Shown here piece after piece: positions 47,961-56,999 of a stretch of 64,000 nt of DNA (positions are counted from its first letter, which is position 1; each line of letters starts with the position of its first letter). The notes below the pieces were generated by a model. That model was not told where the DNA came from and did no database searches. It saw nothing but the letters and a program-made list of their open reading frames with translations. Made by a program: the position numbers and the translations under genes. Origin of the DNA: Palsa-504 sp963744575 (GTDB lineage: Bacteria > Actinomycetota > Actinomycetes > Streptosporangiales > Streptosporangiaceae); contig CAVUUF010000012.1 of assembly GCA_963744575.1 (NCBI GenBank), positions 1 through 64,000 of the forward strand. The letters are read 5' to 3'.

Positions 47961-48713
47961 ATGACCATGCCGGCGTACGCCCACGACACCACCACCACCA
48001 CCGCGGCGGCCCGCCCGCGCCGCGCAGACGCCGGGACGGTCCGGCTGTCCCAGCGCGACATCGACGGGCTCCTGCTCTGCGGGGAGCACCACGGCGCCCC
48101 CTTCGACCTGCTCGCCGCGGCGCTGCGGGTCCAGCCGGCGCAGCTTCCCCCGGTCATGGCCCGCTGGCGCCGCGCCGGGTACGCCGCGACCGGGCGGCTC
48201 GGCCCGGGGCCGGGGTGGTGCTGGCTGACCCGGGACGGGATGACCGCCACCGGGCTGGGGTTCCCGGCCACCCGCCCGGCGCTGGGCCGGCTGGCGCACC
48301 TGCGCGCGATCCTGGCCGCCCGCCTGTGGCTGCAAGCCAGCCCGCTCTGGGACAGCGGCCGGGCCTGGTGGCATTCCGAGCGGCGGCTGCGCGCCGACCA
48401 GCCCGCGGCCGGGCGCCGCGAGCACGTGCCCGACGCCGAGGTCCACTGGCCCTCCATCGAGGCCAGCCCCTATGCCGGGCAGGTGTGGGCGATCGAGGTG
48501 GAGCTCACCCCCAAGCCGATCGCGCGGACCACCCGGATCATGGCCGGGCTGCTGTCCCCGCTGCGGTATGCCCAGGTGATCTACCTGACCGCCCCGGCCG
48601 CCCGCCCGGTGGTGACGCGAGCCGCCGCCGCGCTGCCGCCCGGGGATCAGCCCCGGATCGTGATCCGGGAGCTGCCGGAGTCTGCGTTCACGCTGGAGGG
48701 GTTGCGGCGGTGA
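47961..48713 (+). CDS. Replication-relaxation family protein
   Basis: A 250-residue protein resembling the Replic_Relax family that accompanies actinobacterial plasmids and integrative elements. It has an HTH-like start (LSQRDIDGLLLCGEHHGAPF) followed by ARWRRAGYAATGRLGPG and a restriction-fold-like core (PSIEASPYAGQVWAIEVELT, RYAQVIYLTAPAARPVV). GGGGAAGG precedes the ATG. Members are thought to act in plasmid replication or mobilisation. Its stop overlaps the translocase start. Confidence 0.75.
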   Translation: MTMPAYAHDTTTTTAAARPRRADAGTVRLSQRDIDGLLLCGEHHGAPFDLLAAALRVQPAQLPPVMARWRRAGYAATGRLGPGPGWCWLTRDGMTATGLGFPATRPALGRLAHLRAILAARLWLQASPLWDSGRAWWHSERRLRADQPAAGRREHVPDAEVHWPSIEASPYAGQVWAIEVELTPKPIARTTRIMAGLLSPLRYAQVIYLTAPAARPVVTRAAAALPPGDQPRIVIRELPESAFTLEGLRR

Positions 48714-50578
48714 GCGTATGGGCGTGGCTGAAGCTGACCGCGGCCCTGTGGCTGATCCGCAAGGCCGTCAAGATCGGCGGGTGGCTGCTGCTGGCCGTGG
48801 CCGCGGTGGCGGCCTGGCCGGTCACGGCGGTGACGGCGGCCGGGTATACCGCGGCGTGGCTGCGCGGCTGGCCGCCGGTGCGGCTGTACCGGGCCGCCGC
48901 CTGGGCGCTGCCGGCCACCGCGGCCTGGCTGGCCGTCCTGGAGGCCCGCGCGCCGGGCTTCCTGGCCGCCCGGACCGCCGGGCGGACCTGGGCCGGCGGC
49001 TGGGGCCAGCTGACCGCGGCGCACCTGGCCACCGTGTTCGCGGCGCTGGCCCCGATCACCGTCCCGGCCGGGCTGGCGCTGGCCGGGACGGTCTGGGCGT
49101 GGCGGAACTACGCCGTCACCGCCGGACTCGCCGGGATCATGGCCTCGGCCTCCATCACCTTCGACGCGCGCCAGTGGAACCGGCAGGTCCGCACCGCGGC
49201 AGGCCTGACCCGCGCCCCCGGCGCCGTCCCCCTGCTCGCCAGGAGCGGCCAGATCCCGGTCGGCGGCACCATCCGCGCCATCGGGCACCGCTGGCACCCG
49301 GTGTTCACCCTGGACCCCGCCGCGTGCGCCCGGCACATGGTCATCGTCGGCTCGACCGGGTTGGGGAAGACGAACCTGATGATCCGGCTGTGGGCGGGCT
49401 GGTTCACCGCCACCCTGCAGGCGTGGCGGGCGGGGCGGGGCGGCCGGCCGCTGCTGGTGGTGCTGGACTGCAAGGGCGGCCGGGACGCCCGCAAGAAGGC
49501 CGCCCGGACCCGCCGCCTGCTCTACGGCGCCGGCGCCCGCCGGGTCGCCCTCTGGCCGGACGAGGCCCGGCTGTCCATCTGGGACCTGCCCCCGGCCGAT
49601 CTGGCGGTGCTGCTGTACCAGATGATCGAGTCCGGCACCGGCGCCGCCGCCTACTACGCCGACATGCTCTACGCCTGCGTGGTGCTGGCCGTCACCGCCC
49701 CGCCCGGCCCCCCGTACAACACCGCCTCCTTCCTGGACCGGCTGGACGCCAAGTGGCTGGCCTCCGCGTGGGGCGACGGCCGCCACCCCCGCCAGGCCGA
49801 ACAAGCCCGCGCCGCCGCCAAGCACCTGCGCGACATCCAGCTGCGCTACGCCACGCTGCTGGACCGGCTCGGCCCGGCGCTGGACGGCCCCGGCACCCTG
49901 GCCGACGCCGACGCCTGGTACTTCATCGTCGAAGGCACCCGCGAGCCGAGCGTGGCCGAGGCGCAGGCGATGGCCATCACCGAGCTGGCCGCCCGGGCCG
50001 CCACCGCCCGCGACGGCGAGCAGCGGGCGATCCTGCTGGCCGCCGATGACTACTCCGCGGTCTCCCGGCGGGTGCCGATGTCCAACCTGTACGAGCGCGG
50101 CCGCTCCCTGGGCATCGGGGTGCAGGTCTCCGCGCAGTCCTGGCAGGGCCTCGGCAAGGACGAGGACGAGCGGTACCGGATCGCGGCCACCGCCGACGGC
50201 GGCATCTTCGTCCTGCACACCCCGCACCCCGAACCCCTGGTCGCGCTGGCCGGGACCCGGCGGGTGCTGGAGACCGCGCACAAGCTCATCGGCGGCACCT
50301 GGGGGGATGAGGGCACCACCCGCGAGCAGCGGGCCTGGACCGCCGACCCCGACCTCATCCGCCGCCTGGCCGTCGGGCAGGCCTGCTACATCCACCGCGG
50401 CGCCGCCACGTTCGTCCAGGTCGCCCGCCCGGCCGCGTCCCCGCTGACCCTGCTCCCCCCGCCCGCCCCCGGGCCGCTCCCGCCGCCAGCACCCGGACCC
50501 CGCAGTGAACCAGCCGCCCCGTCCTGGCCGGATCCGCCCGGCCTGGATGACATCCTCGGACCTGGAGCCCCCCGATGA
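48710..50578 (+). CDS. FtsK/SpoIIIE-type conjugative DNA translocase (TraB/TraG-like)
   Basis: A 622-residue membrane-anchored ATPase. About 150 N-terminal residues form several hydrophobic segments (WLLLAVAAVAAWPVTAVTA, FAALAPITVPAGLALAG). The motor has Walker A GSTGLGKT (214-221), Walker B LLVVLDCKGG (248-257) and the late motif ILLAADDYSAV. A Pro-rich tail ends it. In actinobacterial elements one such hexameric motor moves double-stranded DNA between hyphae. Short clt-type DNA repeats were not identified. Confidence 0.85.
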   Translation: MSVWAWLKLTAALWLIRKAVKIGGWLLLAVAAVAAWPVTAVTAAGYTAAWLRGWPPVRLYRAAAWALPATAAWLAVLEARAPGFLAARTAGRTWAGGWGQLTAAHLATVFAALAPITVPAGLALAGTVWAWRNYAVTAGLAGIMASASITFDARQWNRQVRTAAGLTRAPGAVPLLARSGQIPVGGTIRAIGHRWHPVFTLDPAACARHMVIVGSTGLGKTNLMIRLWAGWFTATLQAWRAGRGGRPLLVVLDCKGGRDARKKAARTRRLLYGAGARRVALWPDEARLSIWDLPPADLAVLLYQMIESGTGAAAYYADMLYACVVLAVTAPPGPPYNTASFLDRLDAKWLASAWGDGRHPRQAEQARAAAKHLRDIQLRYATLLDRLGPALDGPGTLADADAWYFIVEGTREPSVAEAQAMAITELAARAATARDGEQRAILLAADDYSAVSRRVPMSNLYERGRSLGIGVQVSAQSWQGLGKDEDERYRIAATADGGIFVLHTPHPEPLVALAGTRRVLETAHKLIGGTWGDEGTTREQRAWTADPDLIRRLAVGQACYIHRGAATFVQVARPAASPLTLLPPPAPGPLPPPAPGPRSEPAAPSWPDPPGLDDILGPGAPR

Positions 50579-51015
50579 GCATGCATACGAACCCGTTCGA
50601 GATCCTGGGCCTGCCCGCCCGCCGCGACCTGGACGACGCCCAGGTCGACGCCGCCTGGCGCGAGATCGCCGTCGCGACCCACCCGGACCGCCAGGACGGC
50701 GGGGACCTGGCCCGCTACACCCAGGCCTCCGCCGCGTTCGCCGAGCTGCGCACTCCCTGGTCCCGGTCCGAGGCTTACGCGGACCTGGTCGAGCGCGCCT
50801 GGGCCGCCGGCTACGACGGCCTGGACCAGGACGGCCAGCCCTGCACCGAGCCGCTGCCGCCCGTCCCCGCCGGCCGTCCCCGGATGGCATCCCCCGCGGC
50901 GACCCGGTCGCGGTCCTGGCCCAGCTGCCGTCCCGGATCCGCCGCGGCCGGCCGGGCCGCCTGGCCGCCCGCGCGATCATCGCGGCCGTGCTGGCGCTGC
51001 TGGTGCTGCACCTGA
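50575..51015 (+). CDS. J-domain protein, frameshifted after the J domain
   Basis: Residues 1-80 are a DnaJ-like J domain (NPFEILGLPARRDLDDAQVD) with the HPD triad in ATHPDRQDGGDLAR. The reading frame then becomes Ser/Arg-rich nonsense after about residue 100. The expected C-terminal membrane segment lies in a neighbouring frame (see 50880-51113). The ATG overlaps the translocase stop. It probably recruits an Hsp70 or tunes the transfer complex; the J domain itself is intact. Confidence 0.75.
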   Translation: MSMHTNPFEILGLPARRDLDDAQVDAAWREIAVATHPDRQDGGDLARYTQASAAFAELRTPWSRSEAYADLVERAWAAGYDGLDQDGQPCTEPLPPVPAGRPRMASPAATRSRSWPSCRPGSAAAGRAAWPPARSSRPCWRCWCCT

Positions 51016-51113
51016 TCCCGGGCCAGCCCGCCGCCCCCGCCGACATCCTCGGCCTGATCACCTGGTTCGTGCTGACCGGCCGCCACGACCTCGCACCTCC
51101 GCCCGGCAGGTAA
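50880..51113 (+). pseudogene. Detached C-terminal membrane part of the J-domain protein
   Basis: This frame reads DPVAVLAQLPSRIRRGRPGR, then the hydrophobic AIIAAVLALLVLHLIPGQ and LGLITWFVLTGRHDLAPPPG to TAA. It is the natural continuation of the J-domain protein after a net one-base shift in the C-rich stretch near 50860-50900. Confidence 0.6.
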
Positions 51114-51247
51114 CCACCGGCGCCTCCGGCGGGGCCTCGGGCTCCAGGATGGACCCGGCCCGCGCAAGGGCGCCCCGCCGCACTCCGGCTGGGGAGGGGA
51201 AGGGGCCATCCCGTCCCCGCCGGCCAGGGCGAGCCGAGCACACCGCC

Positions 51248-51300
51248 CGCCGCCGGTCAAGGTCGTTCAGCCGTAGGGTGCTCCACCTTGACCGGCGGCG
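51248..51300. terminator. Perfect 16-base inverted repeat upstream of the recombinase module
   Basis: CGCCGCCGGTCAAGGT (51248-51263) and ACCTTGACCGGCGGCG (51285-51300) are exact reverse complements with a 21-base loop. It separates the transfer operon from the small-protein/recombinase genes and probably terminates the former. No T-run follows. The rest of the roughly 310-base gap holds nothing else recognisable. Confidence 0.6.
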
Positions 51301-51423
51301 TGCGGCGCGCACCCCTGGCGGGTGGCCGACGGTGACGGGATGGACCGCCCGCACGCGGCGCGGCCGCACCCCGGGACACACCCCTGGAAATGCACAGGAC
51401 AAGCAGCAGGAAAGGACGCGGGA

Positions 51424-51651
51424 ATGACGGCGGAAAACCAGGGGAAACATGATAGTAATTCGCCTGGAATAGGCCCGAATGGGCGTGTGATCAGCTATAA
51501 TGTTCATGCGGGGGAACGGCCGGGCGGGATCAGGGTCCGGTTCAAGGTCCGCATCGCCACCGGGAAACGCGCGGCCGAAATTGACGCGCGGCAGGCGAAA
51601 GTGATCATGGAGGTACTCCGATGGCAACGCCAGCAAAGACAACGCCCATGA
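51424..51651 (+). CDS. Small basic protein upstream of the recombinase
   Basis: A 75-residue protein starting MTAENQGKHD with AAAGGAC upstream. The second half (GGIRVRFKVRIATGKRAAEI, ARQAKVIMEVLRWQ) is basic and helical. It overlaps the recombinase start by 31 bases, so it may be an excision-directionality or accessory factor for it. That role is inference. Confidence 0.6.
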   Translation: MTAENQGKHDSNSPGIGPNGRVISYNVHAGERPGGIRVRFKVRIATGKRAAEIDARQAKVIMEVLRWQRQQRQRP

Positions 51652-53529
51652 CGCTGGCGGCCTCCGCCGCCACGGCGGGCGCCGGCCCGGCCGAGCCGGT
51701 CCCGGTCGCGTTCCTGGGCCGTACCTCCACCCTGGAGATGCAGGACCCCCGGGCCTCGCTGTCCCGGCAGATCCGCGCGGCGCGGGCCTGGCTGCCGCCG
51801 GGCTGGTTCATCGCCGCGCTACTACTGGGACATCGAATCCGGCGGCCTGGACCTGGAAGCCCGCGGCCACGGCACCGCCTGGCGGGCCATCGCCGATGCC
51901 GGGCTGCCCCGCGACGGCGGCCTGGCCGACCTGCTCGCCGACGCCCAAAGCCCCGCCCCGAAATTCGCCGCGGTGATCTGCGAGGAGATCTCCCGTTCCG
52001 GCCGGGACGTGTTCAACGCGCTGAGGCTGGAAAAGAAACTGTCCCGCCACAGCATCCCGCTGTTCGCCACCGACGAGCCCGCCGTCATCGAAGGCGTCAA
52101 CTCCACCACCGTCCTGGTCCGCCGGATGAAACAGGGCATCGCCGAATGGCTCCGCATCCAGATCAAGGAGAACACCTGGAAAGGGCTGGTCGAGCACGCC
52201 CTGGACGGGTGGAACATCGGCCCGGCCCCCTACGGGTATATCGCGGACCGGCGGCCGCACCCGGTCCCGGTCAAGGCCTCCCAGGGCCGCACCAAGACCC
52301 GCCTGGCCCTGGACCCCCAGCGCGCTCCCGTGGTGGAGCAGATCTTCACCTGGCGCGTGGTGCACAAGCTCGGCATGCCCGCCATCGCCGCCCGGCTCAA
52401 CGCCGACCCGGCCCGCTACCCCGCCCCCACGGGCAAGGGCTGGACTACCCAGACCGTCTACGCCGTGCTGGGAAATCCGAAGTACACCGGGCACATGGTC
52501 TACGGCCGGATCCGCAACCGCGGCGGCCGCCGCGTCACCGTCCCGGCCGCCGAGTGGCTGTGGTCACCTGAGCCCGTCCACCCCGTCATCGTGGACCTGG
52601 CCACCTGGCAGGCCGCCCAGCAGGTCGGCAAGGAACACGCCACCAGCCGCGACGGCAGCAGCCCGAGCAGCCACCCTGCCGCCCGCCGGACCTATGACTA
52701 CCGGGGCCGGTGCCGGTGCCGGGACTGCCGCCGCCGGATGGCCGGCCTGGCCTACGCCTCCAGCGCCGGGACAAACGTCTACTACCAGTGCCCGCACAAC
52801 CCCAAGAACCCCCGGCACGCCGCGGCCAGCCCGGACCATCCCCGCACCGTCAAGGCGCCCGAGGCCAGGCTGGACCAGATCGTCGGGCTGTTCTTCAAGG
52901 ACCACGTGTTCGGCCGCGGCCGCGCCAGGCTGCTCGCCGCCCAGCTCCCGGCCACCGACGCGGCCGCCGCCGCCGACCGCGACGCCCAGGCCGCGACCCT
53001 GACCGCCCGCCTCAGGCAGAACGAGACCGCCCAGAAAGCCCAGATCCTGGCCAGCGAGCAGATCCCCCCGGACCTCGATCCCCAGGCCGCCGCGGCGATG
53101 CGCGCCCGCATCGCCGAGCGGTTCGCCGAACTGCACGCCGAGCGCACCCAGCTGAAGGCCAGCCTGGACGCCCTGGCCGCCACCCAGCCCCAGGCCGCCG
53201 ACACCACCCTGCTCGATGAGCTCCCCCTGGCCGGGGACATCCTGCCCGGCCTCCCCGCCGACCTCAAAGCCCGCCTGCTGGACGCCTTCGACATCCAGAT
53301 CCTGTGGAACAAGACCGCCAGCCAGGCCACCGTGTTCGCCGAGATCACCGACGCCACCCTGCACGCCCTGCCCGCCATCCTCAACCCGGAGCTAGACGGG
53401 TACGATGACACTGCCGAACCAGCCCCCGGCGACACCGCCGCCATGGAGGACTTGTTCGAAGCCCCTATAGACCCCCAAATACTCCACGAAGCCCAAATAC
53501 TCCACGTTGATATTCATTTCTTTGAATAA
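51621..53529 (+). pseudogene. Large serine recombinase (integrase) with a one-base frameshift
   Basis: The N-terminus reads VAFLGRTSTLEMQDPRASLS, with the catalytic serine in GRTST, up to GWFIAA. At 51816-51820 one extra base shifts the frame; dropping it restores IAAYYWDIESGGLDLEA and continuous homology into CEEISRSGRDVFNALRLE. The rest is intact: GLVEHALDGWNIGPAPYGY, the recombinase domain (VYAVLGNPKYTGHMVYGR), a zinc ribbon (CRCRDCRRRM...YYQCPHNP), and a coiled coil. Total would be about 635 residues. If the shift is real, the element cannot integrate or excise unaided. Confidence 0.85.
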
Positions 53530-53672
53530 ATATTTGGATTGAGGGCCAATGGAGGCTGTGGGCCTCAGGGAACACTGAGCGGGCGCGGCCCGGCCGCGGG
53601 GAGCCGGACGGGGCGGGCGGGCCGGGGTGGCCGGATCCGTGGGTCTTGGAGGTCCCAGTAGGGTCGGGGAGC

Positions 53673-53837
53673 GTGACGGCCGTCGTTCTCGCCTCGGCCT
53701 CGCCGGCCAGGCTCGCGGTGCTGCGCGCCGCCGGACTCGAGCCCCAGGTCATGGTCAGCGAGTGGACGAGACCGCATTCTCGGATTCGGCGTGACCGAGC
53801 TGTGGGCCTGACGGCGGCGCGGCAGATTACCCTGTAG
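53673..53837 (+). pseudogene. Truncated Maf-family nucleotide pyrophosphatase gene
   Basis: From a GTG the frame reads VVLASASPARLAVLRAAGLE and PQVMVSEWT, the conserved N-terminus of Maf/YhdE proteins (ASxSPxR motif). It then diverges into 25 unrelated residues and a stop. It lies 145 bases beyond the recombinase. The 3' end may have been lost in a rearrangement next to the element's right border. Confidence 0.7.
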
Positions 53838-53877
53838 GGGGACGCGCCAGACGACTTCCAACGGACCGGACGGATGC

Positions 53878-55188
53878 ATGGAACCCGAACCCACCGTGCT
53901 GGACAGCCTGCGTAAGGCGGTCGAGGCCATACCCGACGACGTGCCGCTCCGCCTGCACCTGGCCACGATGCTGCTGCAGGCGGGCCAGCGGGACGAGGCG
54001 GTCAGGCAGCTCGGCGCCGTCCTGCAGCGCGACCCGGGCAACGCGCGGGCGCTGGAGATGCTGCAGGGTCCCGGGCCGGTTGAGGTCACGGACCAGCCGC
54101 CGGCCGGCTCCCCGGTCATTCCGGCCGAACGAACCGGGCTGTCCGCTCCCCCGTCACCTCCCGCGCCACCAGCGGACGCGGCCCCGGCCACGACGCCGCG
54201 GTATGACTGGTCACAGGCCGAGGACGAGCTGCGTGACGTGCTGCCCGCGATGTTCGTAGGCGACGGGGCGACGGCGGATTCGGCCTCGGCGGGCATCGAC
54301 GAGGCGGACGCCTACGACGCCGAGCAGGCCGGCCTGACGCTTGCCGACGTCGCCGGCCTGACCGAGGTCAAGCAGCGCCTGGAGGCGGCCTTCCTGGCCC
54401 CGATGCGCCACCCGGAGCTGCGCCGGCTCTACGGCAAGTCGCTCCGCGGCGGGCTGCTGCTCTACGGGCCGCCGGGCTGCGGCAAGACGTTCATCGCCCG
54501 CGCGGTGGCAGGCGAGCTCGGCGCCCGGTTCATCGCCGTGTCGTTCGCCGACGTCATCGACATGTTCGTCGGGCAGAGCGAGCGGAACATCCACGAGCTG
54601 TTCGAGGTCGCCCGGCGGAACGCGCCGTGCGTGCTGTTCCTCGACGAGGTGGACGCGATCGGGCAGAAGCGCTCCCAGCTGCGGCACACGCCGATGCGCA
54701 GCGCGGTCAACCAGCTGCTGCTCGAGCTCGACGACATCGCGGGCCACAACGAGGGCGTGTTCCTGCTGGCGGCCACCAACCACCCGTGGGACGTGGACAG
54801 CGCGCTGCGCCGGCCCGGCCGCTTCGACCGGACCCTGCTGGTCCTGCCGCCGGACGGGGCGGCCCGCGAAGGCGTCTTCCGTTACCACCTGAAGGGCCGC
54901 CCGGTGGCCGGCATCGACCTGGCCAGGCTGGCCCGGCAGACCGACGGCTACTCGGGTGCGGACATCGCGCACATCTGCGAGACCGCCGCCGAGCGGGCGC
55001 TGATGGATTCGGTCCGCCGCGGCGAGCCGCGGATGATCGGCACCCCGGACCTGGAGGCGGCCATCGCCGAGGTCAAGCCGTCGCTCGGCGCCTGGTTCGA
55101 CACGGCCAGGAACGTGGCGCTGTTCGCCAACGAGGGCGGGACCTACGACAACCTGGTCGCCTATCTGCGCAAGCGCCGCCTGATATGA
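53878..55188 (+). CDS. TPR-AAA ATPase (FtsH/Cdc48-like AAA domain)
   Basis: A 436-residue ATPase. Residues 1-65 form a TPR-like helical pair (RLHLATMLLQAGQRDEAVRQ), then a Pro/Ala linker. An AAA domain follows: VAGLTEVKQRLEAAFLAP, Walker A GPPGCGKT (197-204), Walker B LFLDEVDA, LRRPGRFDRTLLVLPPD and DGYSGADIAHICETAAERAL. It has no protease or membrane segment, so it is a substrate-remodelling ATPase. The TPR-membrane gene that follows 19 bases later is the likely partner. Confidence 0.85.
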   Translation: MEPEPTVLDSLRKAVEAIPDDVPLRLHLATMLLQAGQRDEAVRQLGAVLQRDPGNARALEMLQGPGPVEVTDQPPAGSPVIPAERTGLSAPPSPPAPPADAAPATTPRYDWSQAEDELRDVLPAMFVGDGATADSASAGIDEADAYDAEQAGLTLADVAGLTEVKQRLEAAFLAPMRHPELRRLYGKSLRGGLLLYGPPGCGKTFIARAVAGELGARFIAVSFADVIDMFVGQSERNIHELFEVARRNAPCVLFLDEVDAIGQKRSQLRHTPMRSAVNQLLLELDDIAGHNEGVFLLAATNHPWDVDSALRRPGRFDRTLLVLPPDGAAREGVFRYHLKGRPVAGIDLARLARQTDGYSGADIAHICETAAERALMDSVRRGEPRMIGTPDLEAAIAEVKPSLGAWFDTARNVALFANEGGTYDNLVAYLRKRRLI

Positions 55189-55207
55189 GCAGTGCTGGCC
55201 CAGGCCC

Positions 55208-56284
55208 ATGATCGAGCTGAGGCAGGAGCTGGCCCGGGCTTCGGCGATGCTCGACGTCCGGCGTTTCGACGAGGCGTCGGCGCTGCTGGCCCGGGTGGTC
55301 TCGGCCGAACCGGAGAGTGCCCGGGCCTGGTGCCTGATGGCCCGCGCGCACCTGGGCGCCGAGCGTTATACCGAGGCGATCGGCGCGGCCAACCGGGCGG
55401 TGGCCCTGGATCCGGCCGACGAGTGGCCGCACCGGCTGGCCAGCAACGCCCTGGTCCACCTGGGCCAGTACGGGGACGCGCTGCAGGCGGCCCACGAGGC
55501 GTGCCGCCTCGCGCCCGGCTACTGGCAGACGCACGTGTGCGTGGCCCAGGCCGCGCTGGCCGCCCGCCGCCTCAACATCGCCGCCGAGGCGGCAACGCGG
55601 TCCCGCAGCCTGGCCCCGAACGAACCCGACGTGCACTTCCTCTCCGGCAAGGTAAGCCTGGCCCGCGGTCAGCTGGCGGAGGCCCGCGAGCACCAGGAAC
55701 GGGCGCTGGCCCTGGACCCGGCGCACAGCGGCGCGATGAACGAACTCGGCCGGATCAGGCTCAGGCGGCACGACACGGCGGGCGCGATCAGGCACTTCAT
55801 CAGCGCCGCCCGGGCCACTCCGGACGAGCGCATCTACAGCAGGAACATCGACGTGGTGCTGCTCCGCACGGTGTCGCGGACGATCTACGTGTTCACGCTG
55901 ATCGCGCTGATCCTGATCTGGGTTCCCGCGGTCACCCACACCGGCCGGCTGCCGTTCGTGATAGCCCTCGGCACGGTGGCCGTGGTCACCGCCGCCTGGT
56001 TCGCCTGGATGGTGCTGCGGCTGCCGCGTGAGGCGCGGCTGATAGTGCGCCGGACACTGCGCGCCCCGCGGGTCACGGCGGCGATGGCCCTGGCGCTGGG
56101 CGGGGTGGCGATGGCGTTCGGCCTGGTCACGTTCACTCCGTCTACCGATCTGCCGCAGATCCTGCCGGTCGCGGTCGTCATCACGGTGGCGGCGCGGCTG
56201 GCCGCCTTCGCCGCGCTCCGCGCGGCGGCGCGGAAGCACTTAGTTCCCTGTGGTGGTTTCCCCCGCCAGGGGACGGCCCGGTAA
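55208..56284 (+). CDS. Tetratricopeptide-repeat membrane protein
   Basis: A 358-residue protein with about six TPR units in residues 1-205 (SARAWCLMARAHLGAERYTE, DEWPHRLASNALVHLGQYGD, HSGAMNELGRIRLRRHDTAG). Four hydrophobic segments follow (TIYVFTLIALILIWVPAV, FVIALGTVAVVTAAWFAW, and two more). It probably displays a TPR scaffold to the AAA ATPase at the membrane. Function unknown. Confidence 0.8.
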   Translation: MIELRQELARASAMLDVRRFDEASALLARVVSAEPESARAWCLMARAHLGAERYTEAIGAANRAVALDPADEWPHRLASNALVHLGQYGDALQAAHEACRLAPGYWQTHVCVAQAALAARRLNIAAEAATRSRSLAPNEPDVHFLSGKVSLARGQLAEAREHQERALALDPAHSGAMNELGRIRLRRHDTAGAIRHFISAARATPDERIYSRNIDVVLLRTVSRTIYVFTLIALILIWVPAVTHTGRLPFVIALGTVAVVTAAWFAWMVLRLPREARLIVRRTLRAPRVTAAMALALGGVAMAFGLVTFTPSTDLPQILPVAVVITVAARLAAFAALRAAARKHLVPCGGFPRQGTAR

Positions 56285-56482
56285 CGATATCGATGTGGCA
56301 GTGATGCTGCCCTGTCAGCAGCAATGTGGCATCCATGCTGTTCGGGTCATGATCACCTTTACCCGGACGACAGTCCGCTACCAAGGGTAACTGTTCACGA
56401 TCATCGGAGACGCTCGGGCGAGCGGGCTCATCGACGGTGCGGCGCTAGCCGGTCCCGCGGCCCGGCGTGGGATGATGGCGCC

Positions 56483-56992
56483 GTGACGTGGAAGGCCCCG
56501 GAGGTAGAGCGGCCGGAAGGGCCGCTGACCGGCCCCGAACGCCCGATGCTGCAGGCGTTCCTCGACTGGCAGCGGGCGACGCTCCTGTACAAGTGCGCCG
56601 GGCTGACCGGCGAGGAGCTGGCCGGCCGGACTGTGCCCCCGTCGGGCTTGTCCCTGCTCGGGCTGGTCCGGCACATGACCGAGGTGGAGCGGACCTGGTT
56701 CCGCCAGCGGTTCGCGGGCGAACCGGCCGACCGCCCGTTCGGCGGTGACCGGACGGCCGATTTCGAGCGCGTCGACCCGGCCCGGGCCGCCGCCGACTAC
56801 GCCCGGCTGACCGAGGAATTCCGGCTCGCCGACGCGGCCGTGGCCAACGCCTCCCTGGACGACACCTTTACCCACGGCGACGAGATCATGTCGCTGCGCC
56901 TGATCTACCTGCACATGATCGAGGAGTACGCGCGGCACCTGGGCCACGCCGACCTGCTCCGTGAGCGGATTGACGGCGCCACCGGCGAGTAG
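56483..56992 (+). CDS. DinB-like (DUF664) family protein
   Basis: A 169-residue four-helix-bundle protein of the DinB/DUF664 type. Conserved pieces are QRATLLYKCAGLTGEELAGR, LVRHMTEVERTWFRQRF with a metal-ligand histidine, and YLHMIEEYARHLGHADLLRE with further histidines. Members include mycothiol-dependent enzymes. I choose the GTG at 56483; the upstream in-frame sequence is not protein-like. The preceding 200 bases hold no gene. Confidence 0.8.
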   Translation: MTWKAPEVERPEGPLTGPERPMLQAFLDWQRATLLYKCAGLTGEELAGRTVPPSGLSLLGLVRHMTEVERTWFRQRFAGEPADRPFGGDRTADFERVDPARAAADYARLTEEFRLADAAVANASLDDTFTHGDEIMSLRLIYLHMIEEYARHLGHADLLRERIDGATGE

Positions 56993-56999
56993 GCCGGCC

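Larger units (their letters stand above)
43581..53529. mobile_element. Integrative conjugative element (AICE-like) with serine recombinase
   Basis: The order Nudix hydrolase, regulator, small proteins, HATPase, replication-relaxation protein, FtsK-type translocase, J-domain protein, small protein and large serine recombinase matches actinobacterial integrative elements that transfer double-stranded DNA with one hexameric translocase. No Rep initiator is recognised. The right border probably lies just after the recombinase, where an AT-rich stretch (53470-53540) appears; the left border is uncertain and I place it at the 16-base hairpin. No clear flanking direct repeat was found, as expected for a serine recombinase with a very short crossover core. 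Confidence 0.7.

Noticed and set aside
48647..51241. 864-codon minus-strand frame across the translocase
   Set aside because: Gly/Arg-rich shadow of the FtsK-type gene, which has Walker motifs on the plus strand.
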